Below the pieces are notes generated by a model. It saw nothing but the letters and a program-made list of their open reading frames with translations, made no database searches and was not told where the DNA came from. Below are positions 56,667 through 64,000 of a stretch of DNA of 64,000 nt, one piece after another (the first letter of the stretch is position 1; each line of letters opens with the position of its first letter). The position numbers were made by a program, and so were the translations under genes. Source of the DNA: Sporotomaculum syntrophicum. GTDB lineage: Bacteria > Bacillota > Desulfotomaculia > Desulfotomaculales > Desulfallaceae. The stretch covers positions 198,355-262,354 of the forward strand of contig NZ_LSRS01000003.1 of NCBI RefSeq assembly GCF_009932395.1, read 5' to 3'.

Positions 56667-57077
56667 CTAATAGGTAATCATTTGCGTACACCGAAATAAT
56701 GCTATTTTTTTCCCGGCCTCATTTGTAACGGTGGCATCCCAAACTTGCGTTGTTTTACCGATATGTTCCGCAACAGCTTCACAATATATTGTTCCTTCAA
56801 GGCAAGTTCCGAGAAAATTACTTTTCAATTCAATAGTGGCAAAACCGCCGGCAGTTTCAGGGAGGTTAATGTAAGTTCCCCAACCACATGTTGTATCGGC
56901 TAAAGCAATAATTGTCGCGGCATGCAGATAACCGTTTGGAGCTAGATGTTGGAGAGTTACTTTCATCCGGCTCTTCAGTTTTTTTTCATCAATTTGCAAT
57001 ATTTCTAATCCAAGCATATCCGCAAGGCAATTTAGACCGGGTTTATTTATTGTTTCTAAAGTAATCTCACGTTTCAT
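56667..57077 (-). CDS. PaaI-family thioesterase
   Basis: 136 residues, a single hotdog domain. LQHLAPNGYLHAATIIALADTTCG is the PaaI signature with the active Asn/Gly and Asp residues; GGFATIELKSNFLG follows. It hydrolyses an acyl- or aryl-CoA; the substrate is not evident. Ribosome site GGAGGAA-type before the ATG. Stands alone. Confidence 0.85.
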   Translation of the reverse strand: MKREITLETINKPGLNCLADMLGLEILQIDEKKLKSRMKVTLQHLAPNGYLHAATIIALADTTCGWGTYINLPETAGGFATIELKSNFLGTCLEGTIYCEAVAEHIGKTTQVWDATVTNEAGKKIALFRCTQMITY

Positions 57078-57364
57078 TAATTATTCCTCCTCACCAACTC
57101 TTGTCCATTTAATTCAGGTGCAATTTAAGTATGCATTTTTGTCTTTTTAAAATATTCAGACTATATTTTACCATAGCCGGCCGGCCTTGAATACAAATAA
57201 TATTATTTATGCCATATAAAACTTCAATTAACCAATTGATACTCCGATTCAATATTATGATTATTTATGCTAAACAAATTTTTTTACTATTATCATGAAT
57301 AATCATATATAATATGTTTGGCAGAAATCCAAGCTTTAATAGTCAATCAGGAGGGAAAGAGCTT
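57078..57364. other. AT-rich promoter region of the second cysK
   Basis: About 287 bp with many A/T runs; GGCCGGCCGG-type site near 57177-57186. No gene is supported. The AGGAGG for the gene at 57365 is at about 57350. Confidence 0.4.
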
Positions 57365-58264
57365 ATGTTTGATAATATAATCGATACTATTGGTCGCACT
57401 CCACTCGTTAAAATAAATAAATTAAATCCCAAACCACATATTCCGCTATACGCGAAGTTAGAGGGCTTTAACCCAACAGGGAGCATCAAAGATCGTATTG
57501 CCATAAAAATGATTGAACAGGCTGAGGAATGCGGCGCTCTCACTCCTGGAAAAACTATCATTGAACCTACCTCCGGTAACACAGGGATTGGTTTGGCTAT
57601 GATAGGTGCCGTAAAAGGATACGCGGTTGAAATAGTTATGAGTGAAGCGGTTTCGGTTGAACGCCGCAAAATGATTGAGGCTTTCGGAGCCAAAACTACT
57701 CTAACAGATCCAACCAAAGGAACGGATGGAGCCATCATGAAAGCTCATGAACTTTGCCGTACCTATCCCGATAAATACTTTATGCCCAACCAGTTTTCCA
57801 ATGAATATAATAAGCTGGCCCATTATGAAACCACCGCACATGAAATCTGGGAGGACACCGAGGGCAAGGTTACCCATTTCGTTTCCGCTCTTGGTACCTC
57901 TGGTACTCTCATGGGAGTAGGAATGGGCTTAAGAGCCAAAAATCCTAAGATACAGATAGTTGAAGCTCATCCTGTTGTGGGCCATTATATCCAGGGTCTA
58001 AAAAACATGCAGGAGGCTATAGTCCCGGCAATATATGATCCCACCCAGATCGACCACAGTGTGATGATTGAATCCGAGGATGCTTTTGCGATGGCCAGAA
58101 ATATTGTAGCGCAGGAAGGTATCTTTGTTGGTATGAGCAGTGGCGCAGCCATGGTTGCTGCATTGGAATGCATAAAAAATATTGAAGAAGGTTTTGTGGT
58201 GGTAATATTCCCCGACAGGGGCGAGAAATACCTGAGTACAGGATTATTTCACCTGACTCATTGA
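57365..58264 (+). CDS. Cysteine synthase family protein (second copy)
   Basis: 299 residues from the ATG at 57365 (AGGAGG upstream); an ATG 51 bp earlier has none. PLP lysine in [33 protein letters not shown] and ALGTSGTLMGVG follow. Related to cysK at 40389 but diverged; the substrate loop QFSNEYNKLAHYETT resembles CysM-type enzymes more than CysK. It may use another sulfur donor. Stand-alone, terminator directly after. Confidence 0.88.
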   Translation: MFDNIIDTIGRTPLVKINKLNPKPHIPLYAKLEGFNPTGSIKDRIAIKMIEQAEECGALTPGKTIIEPTSGNTGIGLAMIGAVKGYAVEIVMSEAVSVERRKMIEAFGAKTTLTDPTKGTDGAIMKAHELCRTYPDKYFMPNQFSNEYNKLAHYETTAHEIWEDTEGKVTHFVSALGTSGTLMGVGMGLRAKNPKIQIVEAHPVVGHYIQGLKNMQEAIVPAIYDPTQIDHSVMIESEDAFAMARNIVAQEGIFVGMSSGAAMVAALECIKNIEEGFVVVIFPDRGEKYLSTGLFHLTH

Positions 58265-58281
58265 TATGCATTACCCGGGTC

Positions 58282-58310
58282 GTGAGAACGTAATTAATTG
58301 CGTTCTCACT
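58282..58310 (+). terminator. Terminator after the second cysteine synthase
   Basis: GTGAGAACG pairs with CGTTCTCAC around TAATTAATTG, followed by TTGATCTT. The stem is symmetrical and may also serve the convergent gene. Confidence 0.7.
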
Positions 58311-58322
58311 TGATCTTACATA

Positions 58323-59027
58323 TTACTTGGCAAATATATGTCTGCCTATTTTAGTAACCTCTCTTTGCTGCCAACTCCAGGGACTGTTAGACTTGGCCGG
58401 GTTCCAAAAAAACAAGCAGCCTCCGGTAGGATCTTCGCCATTTAAAGCATCTATGGCTGCCCGACGTGCATCTGTACTGACAGGTCGCCCGAATTGCCCG
58501 TTCTTCACTGTCTGAAAAGCACCGGACTGAAAAATTACCCCTTCCAAGGTAGCGGGATAAATACCGCTGTGCATTCTGTTTACTACCACAGCCCCTACAG
58601 CTACCTTACCCAAAAACGGTTCATCGGCCGCTTCACTTTCAATAAGGGCGGACAGCAGGCGTATATTTTGCTCAGTAATTTCCCTTTCCCGACTAGCCAA
58701 TGCGGCCAGCAATGCCCTGGTTTGATTGTCTGCCACCCCGCTGACGCTCAACTTTTTTTGTTGTTGAAACTTTCGCACCGCCGCAGTGGTTTTACGGTCA
58801 TAGAATCCTGTAACCGATCCATGATAAAAGTCGGCTGTTTTTAAGTCCCTTTGTATATTGGTTACATCAGACCCACGGTCTCCCCAGGATAATACCGTCC
58901 TACCTTCTTTCTGCAGGCTCCAGCCTGACACCAGTAGCAACACAACCAGCAGCCCTCCTCCAAATGCCTGCCATAATTTGTTTTCCCGCATCCAACCTTT
59001 GGGTAGTTTGCACTGGTCTAAGTACAT
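58323..59027 (-). CDS. SleB-type cell-wall hydrolase
   Basis: 234 residues. Ribosome site GAGGTG before the ATG at 59027. A membrane/signal segment (GGGLLVVLLLVSGWSL) is followed by a peptidoglycan-binding repeat (VLSWGDRGSDVTNIQRDL to about 110), then a Hydrolase_2 domain. ALIESEAADEPFLGKVAVGAVVVNRM contains the catalytic Glu. GAFQTVKNGQFG and NPAKSNSPW follow. SleB is a lytic transglycosylase of the spore cortex. No ypeB partner is adjacent. Confidence 0.9.
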   Translation of the reverse strand: MYLDQCKLPKGWMRENKLWQAFGGGLLVVLLLVSGWSLQKEGRTVLSWGDRGSDVTNIQRDLKTADFYHGSVTGFYDRKTTAAVRKFQQQKKLSVSGVADNQTRALLAALASREREITEQNIRLLSALIESEAADEPFLGKVAVGAVVVNRMHSGIYPATLEGVIFQSGAFQTVKNGQFGRPVSTDARRAAIDALNGEDPTGGCLFFWNPAKSNSPWSWQQREVTKIGRHIFAK

Positions 59028-59174
59028 GAGTACACCTCGCTTAAGTAAAACACTTATTGTTATTATTTTTCTTAAACATTAAGCGATATGCACTTTTACA
59101 GATAAAAGCCAATATTTATATATACCTTAAACTTGTAGCGAGTGTTCCTGTTGTAAATCGGTATTGCATTTAAC

Positions 59175-59532
59175 TTATTGATCTTCTTCCCCAACAGGAT
59201 CTACATGTATGTTTACCCGCGTATTTTGGAACTCTTCCCACATAGCCTTTTTAAGACAGCCGGTAATTTCATGTAATTCTAAAGCCGTAGTATATGGGTC
59301 AACAGTAATATGGAAATCAATATGCCTCATATTTCCCGATTTCCTAGTCTTAAGCTTGTGGAAACCTTTGAATTTATCACCGTGTTTTTCAATAACTGCT
59401 ATAATTTTGGCCTCTTCAGTATCAGTCAACTTAGAATCCAAAAGGTAGTCAAAGGCATTTCTGCACAAATCCCCTGCTTCCTTGACGATTAGCAAAGCTA
59501 CCAAAATAGCCACAATCGAATCAAGTTGTGAA
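59175..59532 (-). pseudogene. Cation diffusion facilitator, C-terminal fragment
   Basis: The frame can be read from about 59534 (HSQLDSIVAILVALLIVKEA) to its stop at 59175; this is the last membrane helix and the cytoplasmic domain of a CDF metal transporter. The N-terminal four or five helices are missing, and an in-frame TGA lies just upstream. The break coincides with the left side of the IS21-like element, so insertion or deletion there destroyed the gene. Confidence 0.8.
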
Positions 59533-59754
59533 TGTCAATTAAATTTTTACAGTTTTCGATAAATAATTTTTTACACCTATAATTTAACAAATGTGGATAA
59601 TGGGTTAGGTTCTCAAATTATTCCGGCATGATAGAGCCACCATTCCGGAAAAGGAGAGCCATTACTCCGGTGTTAAATGAGGCACACTTCTATTCAGGGA
59701 ACCACTTAATATATTTACATGGCGGTCTCCAGAGGGAGGGTAAAGTTTCTCTAT

Positions 59755-59905
59755 GCACAACAACCAGCCGCCGCTTGCGGTCGGAGCGAAGCGGAGAATC
59801 TTGATTCCATGTGCTAGGCTTAATAAACCCGACCGTAGCCAAGTGATTTGTTGGCGTATATCCGTCGGTCGGGTTACCTTTTAATCAGCACATGGAGTCA
59901 AGATC
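59755..59905. repeat. Nested cruciform-like structure in the IS21-like element
   Basis: Outer arms TCTTGATTCCATGTGCT (59799-59815) and AGCACATGGAGTCAAGA (59889-59905) are inverse with one mismatch. Inside, AACCCGACCG (59826-59835) and CGGTCGGGTT (59866-59875) are exact inverses. Just outside, CCGCTT and AAGCGG near 59770-59793 can form another hairpin. No gene covers it. Confidence 0.7.
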
Positions 59906-59951
59906 GGCGGTCACGATTTTATGATAATTATGGTCTAAACATGGTTCCGCT

Positions 59952-60266
59952 TTATTGGGTAAAAAGCATTACCGTCTCATTCATATCAATTGATTCCATT
60001 TGCGTTTCACAGTAAGGACAAGGAAATGGGGCACTTGACAAGAATCTTGTTGATTCAAATGAATCCATTATTTCTCCACAGTCAGCACAATGCATTTCAA
60101 ACATGTGTTCAAGTATTTCTTCTTCTGCCATCACAAAAAGGACATCTTCAACAGTCTCTACCGGGCATTGTAGCAGTTGGGCTATCTTTGTGGGGTAAAT
60201 TACGGTTACATTGTTAGCCAATAAGATTTTAATAATGCTCTGAATGTCACGTTTAAGTTTATTCAT
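59952..60266 (-). CDS. Third gene of the IS21-like element: wHTH plus zinc ribbon
   Basis: 104 residues from the ATG at 60266 (GGGGGAAA upstream), or 110 from the ATG at 60284, which directly follows the istB stop. A winged-helix-like N-terminal half (VIYPTKIAQLLQCPVETVEDVLFVM) is followed by CADC and CPYC, a four-cysteine zinc ribbon. Canonical IS21 elements have two genes. This gene may be a regulator or target-binding accessory, or a passenger. Confidence 0.7.
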   Translation of the reverse strand: MNKLKRDIQSIIKILLANNVTVIYPTKIAQLLQCPVETVEDVLFVMAEEEILEHMFEMHCADCGEIMDSFESTRFLSSAPFPCPYCETQMESIDMNETVMLFTQ

Positions 60267-60284
60267 GATATTTCTTTCCCCCAT

Positions 60285-61055
60285 TTAATCCTTGAATATC
60301 CGTTGTCTATGTTTCATGCGGTAGCTGTCTTTGTCATGAATGTTGATGATTTCGCATTTATGAACAAGCCTGTCCAATATTGCTGTTGTTATGGCCGGAT
60401 CTCCAAGAAGTTCTCCCCAATCTTCCGGTCCTTTGTTTGACGTAATAATTATAGAGGTTTGTCCGTATAGCTTGTTTACTAACTGGAAAAAGAGGTTCGC
60501 TTCATTTTTTTCTATCGCCATGAACATTAGATCGTCAATGATGACTAAGTCAGAACCCACTATCCGTTTGATGCTGTTTCGGGATACACTTGAAATTTCT
60601 TGGGTTTTTAACGTATGGATTAAATCGGCCATGGTTATAAACCTGACCTTGTAACCGCTGTTTATGGCCTCTATTCCCAGGCCGACTGATATATGCGACT
60701 TCCCGACGCCGGGAGCCCCTAAAAATATTAGATTGAAGCCTTTTTCCAGCCAGGTCAGTTCTTTGAGCTGATTAAATTGCCGCCGGCTGAGTGTCTGCTG
60801 TTCTTCCAGGTTAAACTCATCTAATGTTTTATATTCTGGGAAACAAGCTTGTTTCAGCCTTTTTTCCAGCTTCCGCTTTTCACGGCTTTGAATTTCTTTA
60901 AGTAGGATTTGTTCCAGAAATTTTTCGCGGGTTTGGGATTGTTCAATGGATTGTTCGATCAGCCCACTCAAGGCTTCTGCAGCATGATGCAGATTGACTG
61001 TTTTCAACAGACTCATTGTATTCTCTATATAACTGTCCAACTTATTATCCTCCAT
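60285..61055 (-). CDS. istB: IS21-family helper ATPase
   Basis: 256 residues. AAA+ fold of the DnaC type: Walker A FLGAPGVGKSHISVGL at about 111, Walker B LVIIDDLMFM at about 170, sensor ITSNKGPEDWGE. IstB remodels target DNA and recruits IstA. It overlaps istA by 11 bp. Confidence 0.94.
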   Translation of the reverse strand: MEDNKLDSYIENTMSLLKTVNLHHAAEALSGLIEQSIEQSQTREKFLEQILLKEIQSREKRKLEKRLKQACFPEYKTLDEFNLEEQQTLSRRQFNQLKELTWLEKGFNLIFLGAPGVGKSHISVGLGIEAINSGYKVRFITMADLIHTLKTQEISSVSRNSIKRIVGSDLVIIDDLMFMAIEKNEANLFFQLVNKLYGQTSIIITSNKGPEDWGELLGDPAITTAILDRLVHKCEIINIHDKDSYRMKHRQRIFKD

Positions 61056-62532
61056 GGTTTTCGCTCATAATCTTTACGTATTCCGATATATCCCGTATTC
61101 TGGGCTTTATCCCTATTTTAACTGAAGCTGTCTCGGTCAGTCCCGTAATCGGGGGGGTTGAAGCATTTTTTTCTTGGGTCACGATAGCGTAGTGTTTAAC
61201 TGCATCTCGAAAATCCACCGCATTGTTTAGTCGATGACTCATACAAAAATCCAGCGCTTTATCGATGGCAATTCGGTCTGTTGTTTCTAGTGAGGCCTCG
61301 ATAAGAGTAAGTTGATCACGGATATACCGGGGTTTTTCTTTGTGGATTTCCTCGAAAAAAGCCCGGGCCTTCTGACTATCTGAAAACTTTTCAGCAACCC
61401 TTTTCATTAAGGAGTTGATCTTTGGGCTTCTATCCCGTAAGTGATTGTTATTTCTGACCAAGTTCCCTTTAGTATAAGGTATTTCGAATTTGGCCAGTTC
61501 CTTTTCAGTTTCTAAATCAAAAATGATAAGGTGTTTATTCCCGATCTTGGTTACACCTACATAGGTACTGGGACCCTTGTATGTGCCTCGTGGCACGGTA
61601 TACCGGTTTCCCTGGATCGGAACGGTATTGTCTTTTCTAACCTGATACGTTATACTGAGCGTACGAGATTTGGAAATTAATTTTTCCGTAACCGGTTGTA
61701 AGTATTTTTTCTCTTCAAGAAATACTTCGGCCGGAATTTTTCTTGTTGTCGCATGGACCTTGCCATTTCCCCTCCTTTTTAGCCATTTCAAGCAATCTTC
61801 ATTCCAGCGGTCAATTCCGTGGAGTACTCTGTGACTGGCAAAATTATCCTTAACAAAACCCACCACCTTTTCGACTCGTCCTTTACTTTCGGGATCTGCT
61901 TTACGGCACATGTATACGGAAAACTTCCGCTTTTTCAGATATGAAGCAAATTCCTTGGTATAAATCAACTCTCCATGGTTTTCACTAACAAGGATAAGAT
62001 GATCTTGGTCATATACGGCTTCTTGCGGAAATCCCCCAAAATACTCAAATGCATTTTCATGAATCCCGATGATATCCGTAGTGTTAAACGGACGGCCCTG
62101 CCATTCGCAATATTTATATCTGGAGTGGGAGAGGACAAAACACATTACGTATATCGTTATGACATTTCCTTCATCGTTAATGACTTTCTTCTCTCCAAAG
62201 TCTACTTGCATCTGTTTGCCCGGGGGAGGGTCTTCGACGGCTTCATATTGCCTAATGCCAGGCTCTTTGGGTATGTTGTATTCCTCTCTGATTGACCGGA
62301 CATAATTTCGTAATGTGGGTTCGTTGAAGACTAAGTTTCGGTATTTTTCCTCTAACCAATCGTAAACCTGGGCAGCTGTCATGGCGGGGTATTGTTTGAG
62401 CCAGGTGATGATTTCCTCTCGATAAATATCGGGTTTCTTCTTTCGTTGCCGCTGATTCAGCATTTCCTGCTCAAATTTTTCAGCACTCATATTCAGATAT
62501 TTTATTACCGTGGGTCTGCTAATCCCCAGCAT
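61045..62532 (-). CDS. istA: IS21-family transposase
   Basis: 495 residues from the first ATG, but the helix-turn-helix continues upstream in frame (IDIYRLKQQGFSKSKIAK before MLGISRPTV) to a stop at about 62592. No ATG, GTG or TTG is available there; an ATT would be the start, or the 5' end was lost. The DDE core is visible: VDFGEKK (Asp111), VYDQDHL (Asp175) and KGRVEKVVGF (Glu221). The C-terminal domain has the VRKDNTVPIQGNRYTVP beta block. The gene may be inactive if its start is missing. Confidence 0.88.
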   Translation of the reverse strand: MLGISRPTVIKYLNMSAEKFEQEMLNQRQRKKKPDIYREEIITWLKQYPAMTAAQVYDWLEEKYRNLVFNEPTLRNYVRSIREEYNIPKEPGIRQYEAVEDPPPGKQMQVDFGEKKVINDEGNVITIYVMCFVLSHSRYKYCEWQGRPFNTTDIIGIHENAFEYFGGFPQEAVYDQDHLILVSENHGELIYTKEFASYLKKRKFSVYMCRKADPESKGRVEKVVGFVKDNFASHRVLHGIDRWNEDCLKWLKRRGNGKVHATTRKIPAEVFLEEKKYLQPVTEKLISKSRTLSITYQVRKDNTVPIQGNRYTVPRGTYKGPSTYVGVTKIGNKHLIIFDLETEKELAKFEIPYTKGNLVRNNNHLRDRSPKINSLMKRVAEKFSDSQKARAFFEEIHKEKPRYIRDQLTLIEASLETTDRIAIDKALDFCMSHRLNNAVDFRDAVKHYAIVTQEKNASTPPITGLTETASVKIGIKPRIRDISEYVKIMSENHGG

Positions 62533-62749
62533 TTTAGCAATTTTTGATTTGCTGAACCCTTGTTGTTTTAAACGATAAATATCAATATGTGAATCGTCAA
62601 ATTAAAACTGATATTGTAAGCACTTTATTTTGGAGTAAAATGTACCTTTTTAGTCAAACTAGAACAGCTAGACGAATAAAAAGTGGATTACCCAGTCAAA
62701 TTAGAACAGAAAAAAAGCGGCCGTTATCGAACCGCTTAGAGCATGGATT

Positions 62750-63556
62750 TTATAGTTCAATATCTCGGTTTGCTTCATAAACAACCTCATCGTCTAGTGA
62801 ACGCATCTGGTTAGCGCAAGCATACATAAGACAACTTGTTACAAGGCTGTTGACCAGCCGGGGAGCCCCTTTTGTAATAGAAAAAATAGAATCAAAGGCA
62901 CTGTCTGAAAATAAATTTGTATCCATGGTACCAGCATATTTCAATCGAGAGTGGATGTAATCCTTCAATTCCTCCTTCTTCAACCCTTGCATATGATATT
63001 TCACATTAATTCTCTGGCGAAGTGGAGTATTGATACCCATCTGCAGACGATTCCTAAGAGATGTTTGTCCGGCAAGAATGAGAATGAAAGGATTTTCGCT
63101 GTCCATGGAAAAGTTGAATAAGATGCGCAGGTCATCCAGGACCTTGTTGCTAAGGCTTTGAGCTTCATCTATGATAATAACGGGAGTTATCCTTTGATCA
63201 TGATAGTAAGAATTAATTAGTTTTTGGATCTGCTCAAACATAGTCACCTTCTTATGAGTCGGTTCTTCACCTAGCTTTAAGATGAGACCACGATAGAAAT
63301 CCATGACAGTAACCGTTGTCAGTGAATAATAACAGGGCTTGTATAATCCAGGATTAAGCCCCTTAGAGAACCGACGCAGAGCAGTGGTTTTTCCGGAACC
63401 TGCCTCTGCAGTAAGAAGAAAGATACCGCGTGTAGCCTGTATATATTTTAGTCTTGACTCTAATTCAAGGAAATCGGAACCTTGAAAGAGTTCTGATACA
63501 GGTATTTCCTTCGTAAAAGGATTGTATTTCAGACCAAAGAATTGAGTGAACATCAT
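62750..63556 (-). CDS. AAA+ ATPase of a transposition system (TniB/ExeA-like)
   Basis: 268 residues. N-terminal FFGLKYNPF is typical of ExeA-like ATPases. Walker A LTAEAGSGKTTALRRF at about 47, Walker B VIIIDEAQSL at about 127, ILAGQTSLRNRL sensor, and a C-terminal GAPRLVNSLVTSCLMYA helix pack. In TniB/TnsC/MuB-type systems this protein selects target DNA. The ATG overlaps the transposase stop (ATGA). Confidence 0.88.
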   Translation of the reverse strand: MMFTQFFGLKYNPFTKEIPVSELFQGSDFLELESRLKYIQATRGIFLLTAEAGSGKTTALRRFSKGLNPGLYKPCYYSLTTVTVMDFYRGLILKLGEEPTHKKVTMFEQIQKLINSYYHDQRITPVIIIDEAQSLSNKVLDDLRILFNFSMDSENPFILILAGQTSLRNRLQMGINTPLRQRINVKYHMQGLKKEELKDYIHSRLKYAGTMDTNLFSDSAFDSIFSITKGAPRLVNSLVTSCLMYACANQMRSLDDEVVYEANRDIEL

Positions 63557-64000
63557 GAAGTCACATCCTTTTTATTCATGGCTGAAAAAGAGATCGTGTT
63601 TTTCGGTAAATTAATTGCAGGAGTAGCTTCCGGTGTATTCGTGACGGAATCTATGCTTTTGATTTTCTTAGCAGCAGCTGATGGCCGACCTCGACGTTTC
63701 ATATTGGCATTATCGGAAAAATGAACCTTTTTGGCCGTGCCGATGCATTTGTCATCGGAATAGAGGAAAACTTCTTCAAGCCCTCGTTCAAGCAGATCAG
63801 GGTCATAACGAACATCAACCTTCCTACCGGCAAAGACAGGTGAAGTCTCATACAGAATACAGTTAATGCTTAAAGTAGCATCATGTTTGATAGTACGAGA
63901 TGTCTTTACAAGAAATTTCTCGTTAAACAAAGAAAGGTTCGTTGGCAGAATAACGGATTCAGCTTGAGCCAGGAAACAGTCAAGGGGCGACATCCCCAGG
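63553..64000 (-). CDS. Transposase, C-terminal part (partial, runs off window)
   Basis: The frame is open to the right edge. The last ~149 residues show a Mu/Tn7-like C-terminal beta domain: LGMSPLDCFLAQ, ...TIKHDATLSINCILYET and GRKVDVRYDPDLLERGLEEVFLY. The tail is basic (KRRGRPSAAAKKIK). The catalytic core lies outside the window. Coupled to the ATPase. Confidence 0.85.
   Translation of the reverse strand, partial: LGMSPLDCFLAQAESVILPTNLSLFNEKFLVKTSRTIKHDATLSINCILYETSPVFAGRKVDVRYDPDLLERGLEEVFLYSDDKCIGTAKKVHFSDNANMKRRGRPSAAAKKIKSIDSVTNTPEATPAINLPKNTISFSAMNKKDVTS

Larger units (their letters stand above)
59530..62640 (-). mobile_element. IS21-like element with a third gene
   Basis: istA, istB and a zinc-ribbon gene occupy 59952-62590 on the minus strand. 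The left boundary is placed near 59530, where the CDF gene is cut, close to TGTCAATTAAATTTTTACAG. The right boundary lies between 62590 and 62641, where the next transposon begins. Terminal inverted repeats could not be proved. TGTGAAT-GTCAA-TTAAA occurs near both ends (about 59528 and 62587), in the same orientation. Confidence 0.7.
62641..64000 (-). mobile_element. Left end of a second transposon (TniB-like), continues off window
   Basis: TGTACC at 62641 is a plausible terminus. AGTCAAACTAGAACAG (about 62652) recurs as AGTCAAATTAGAACAG (about 62694), 42 bp apart in the same orientation, as expected of multiple transposase-binding sites. Then come a terminator-like stretch and the ATPase and transposase genes. 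The element abuts the IS21-like one, which may have been hit by it. Confidence 0.7.

Noticed and set aside
63542-63866. Plus-strand frames near the right edge
   Set aside because: They are antisense to the transposase and ATPase genes, whose motifs are clear.
1-64000. CRISPR array, tRNA or rRNA genes
   Set aside because: Read for regularly spaced direct repeats and for cloverleaf or rRNA signatures; none found. A covariance scan would be decisive.

Overview
The window looks like chromosome of an anaerobic, spore-forming Firmicute of the Peptococcaceae/Desulfotomaculum lineage. This is inferred from a T-box-controlled ilv-leu operon with citramalate synthase, class II FBPase (GlpX), a SleB-type cortex hydrolase, a CymR-like Rrf2 regulator beside cysK, a giant CoA-dehydratase activase, cobalamin metabolism, and strong AGGAGG ribosome sites. 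No rRNA, tRNA or CRISPR array was seen.

Layout. 1-0.7 kb: 3' end of an IS1634/IS4-type transposase and a decayed spacer. 0.7-6.1 kb: envelope and amino-sugar control genes (glmR/yvcK, an unrecognised nucleotidyltransferase-like gene, nagB, cdaR, cdaA). 6.2-8.4 kb: larC and larE for the nickel-pincer cofactor, without larA or larB. 8.4-22.95 kb: a minus-strand branched-chain amino-acid operon ilvE-ilvD-ilvB-ilvH-ilvC-ilvB-leuA-leuC-leuD-leuB-cimA. It is read from a near-consensus promoter through a T-box leader whose best specifier is AUC (Ile). It holds two acetolactate synthase large subunits and makes 2-oxobutyrate from pyruvate through citramalate; there is no ilvA. larE starts 17 bp after cimA and may be in the same transcript. 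23-27.2 kb: DUF445 membrane protein, argH, glpX. 28-33 kb: a TRASH/YHS-like small membrane protein, a nitroreductase, and an opuA glycine-betaine ABC operon (binding protein, permease, ATPase) with an inverted repeat over its promoter. 33.4-39.5 kb: a 1461-residue 2-hydroxyacyl-CoA dehydratase activase fusion and a divergent MoeA-like protein. 39.7-42.9 kb: cymR-like/cysK pair, a small membrane protein, a complete cobalamin riboswitch that now faces only gene debris, and cobU.

43-50.5 kb: an internally duplicated small protein, a zinc alcohol dehydrogenase and an MpsC/DUF2294 gene that are each preceded by a copy of the same unrecognised RNA-like element, a QueG-like iron-sulfur protein with a cysteine-dioxygenase-like cupin, an unknown membrane protein, and enoyl-CoA hydratase with methylmalonyl-CoA epimerase-like protein. 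50.8-54.6 kb: a coupled pair of secreted lipoproteins, DUF3160 and CapA with FG-GAP-like tail. 54.9-59.5 kb: AlkD-like protein, a methyltransferase-like gene whose tail is supplied by a REP-type repeat, thioesterase, second cysK, SleB, and a beheaded cation-efflux gene. 59.5-64 kb: an IS21-like element (istA, istB and a zinc-ribbon third gene) followed by the end of a second transposon with an AAA+ ATPase and a transposase that runs off the window.

The most unusual signal is the duplicated leader element at 45.13-45.22 and 45.72-45.81 kb. Each copy is a two-hairpin module with an invariant core, followed by a terminator-like hairpin that would compete with it. It looks like an uncharacterised riboswitch or attenuator class controlling mpsC and the alcohol dehydrogenase.
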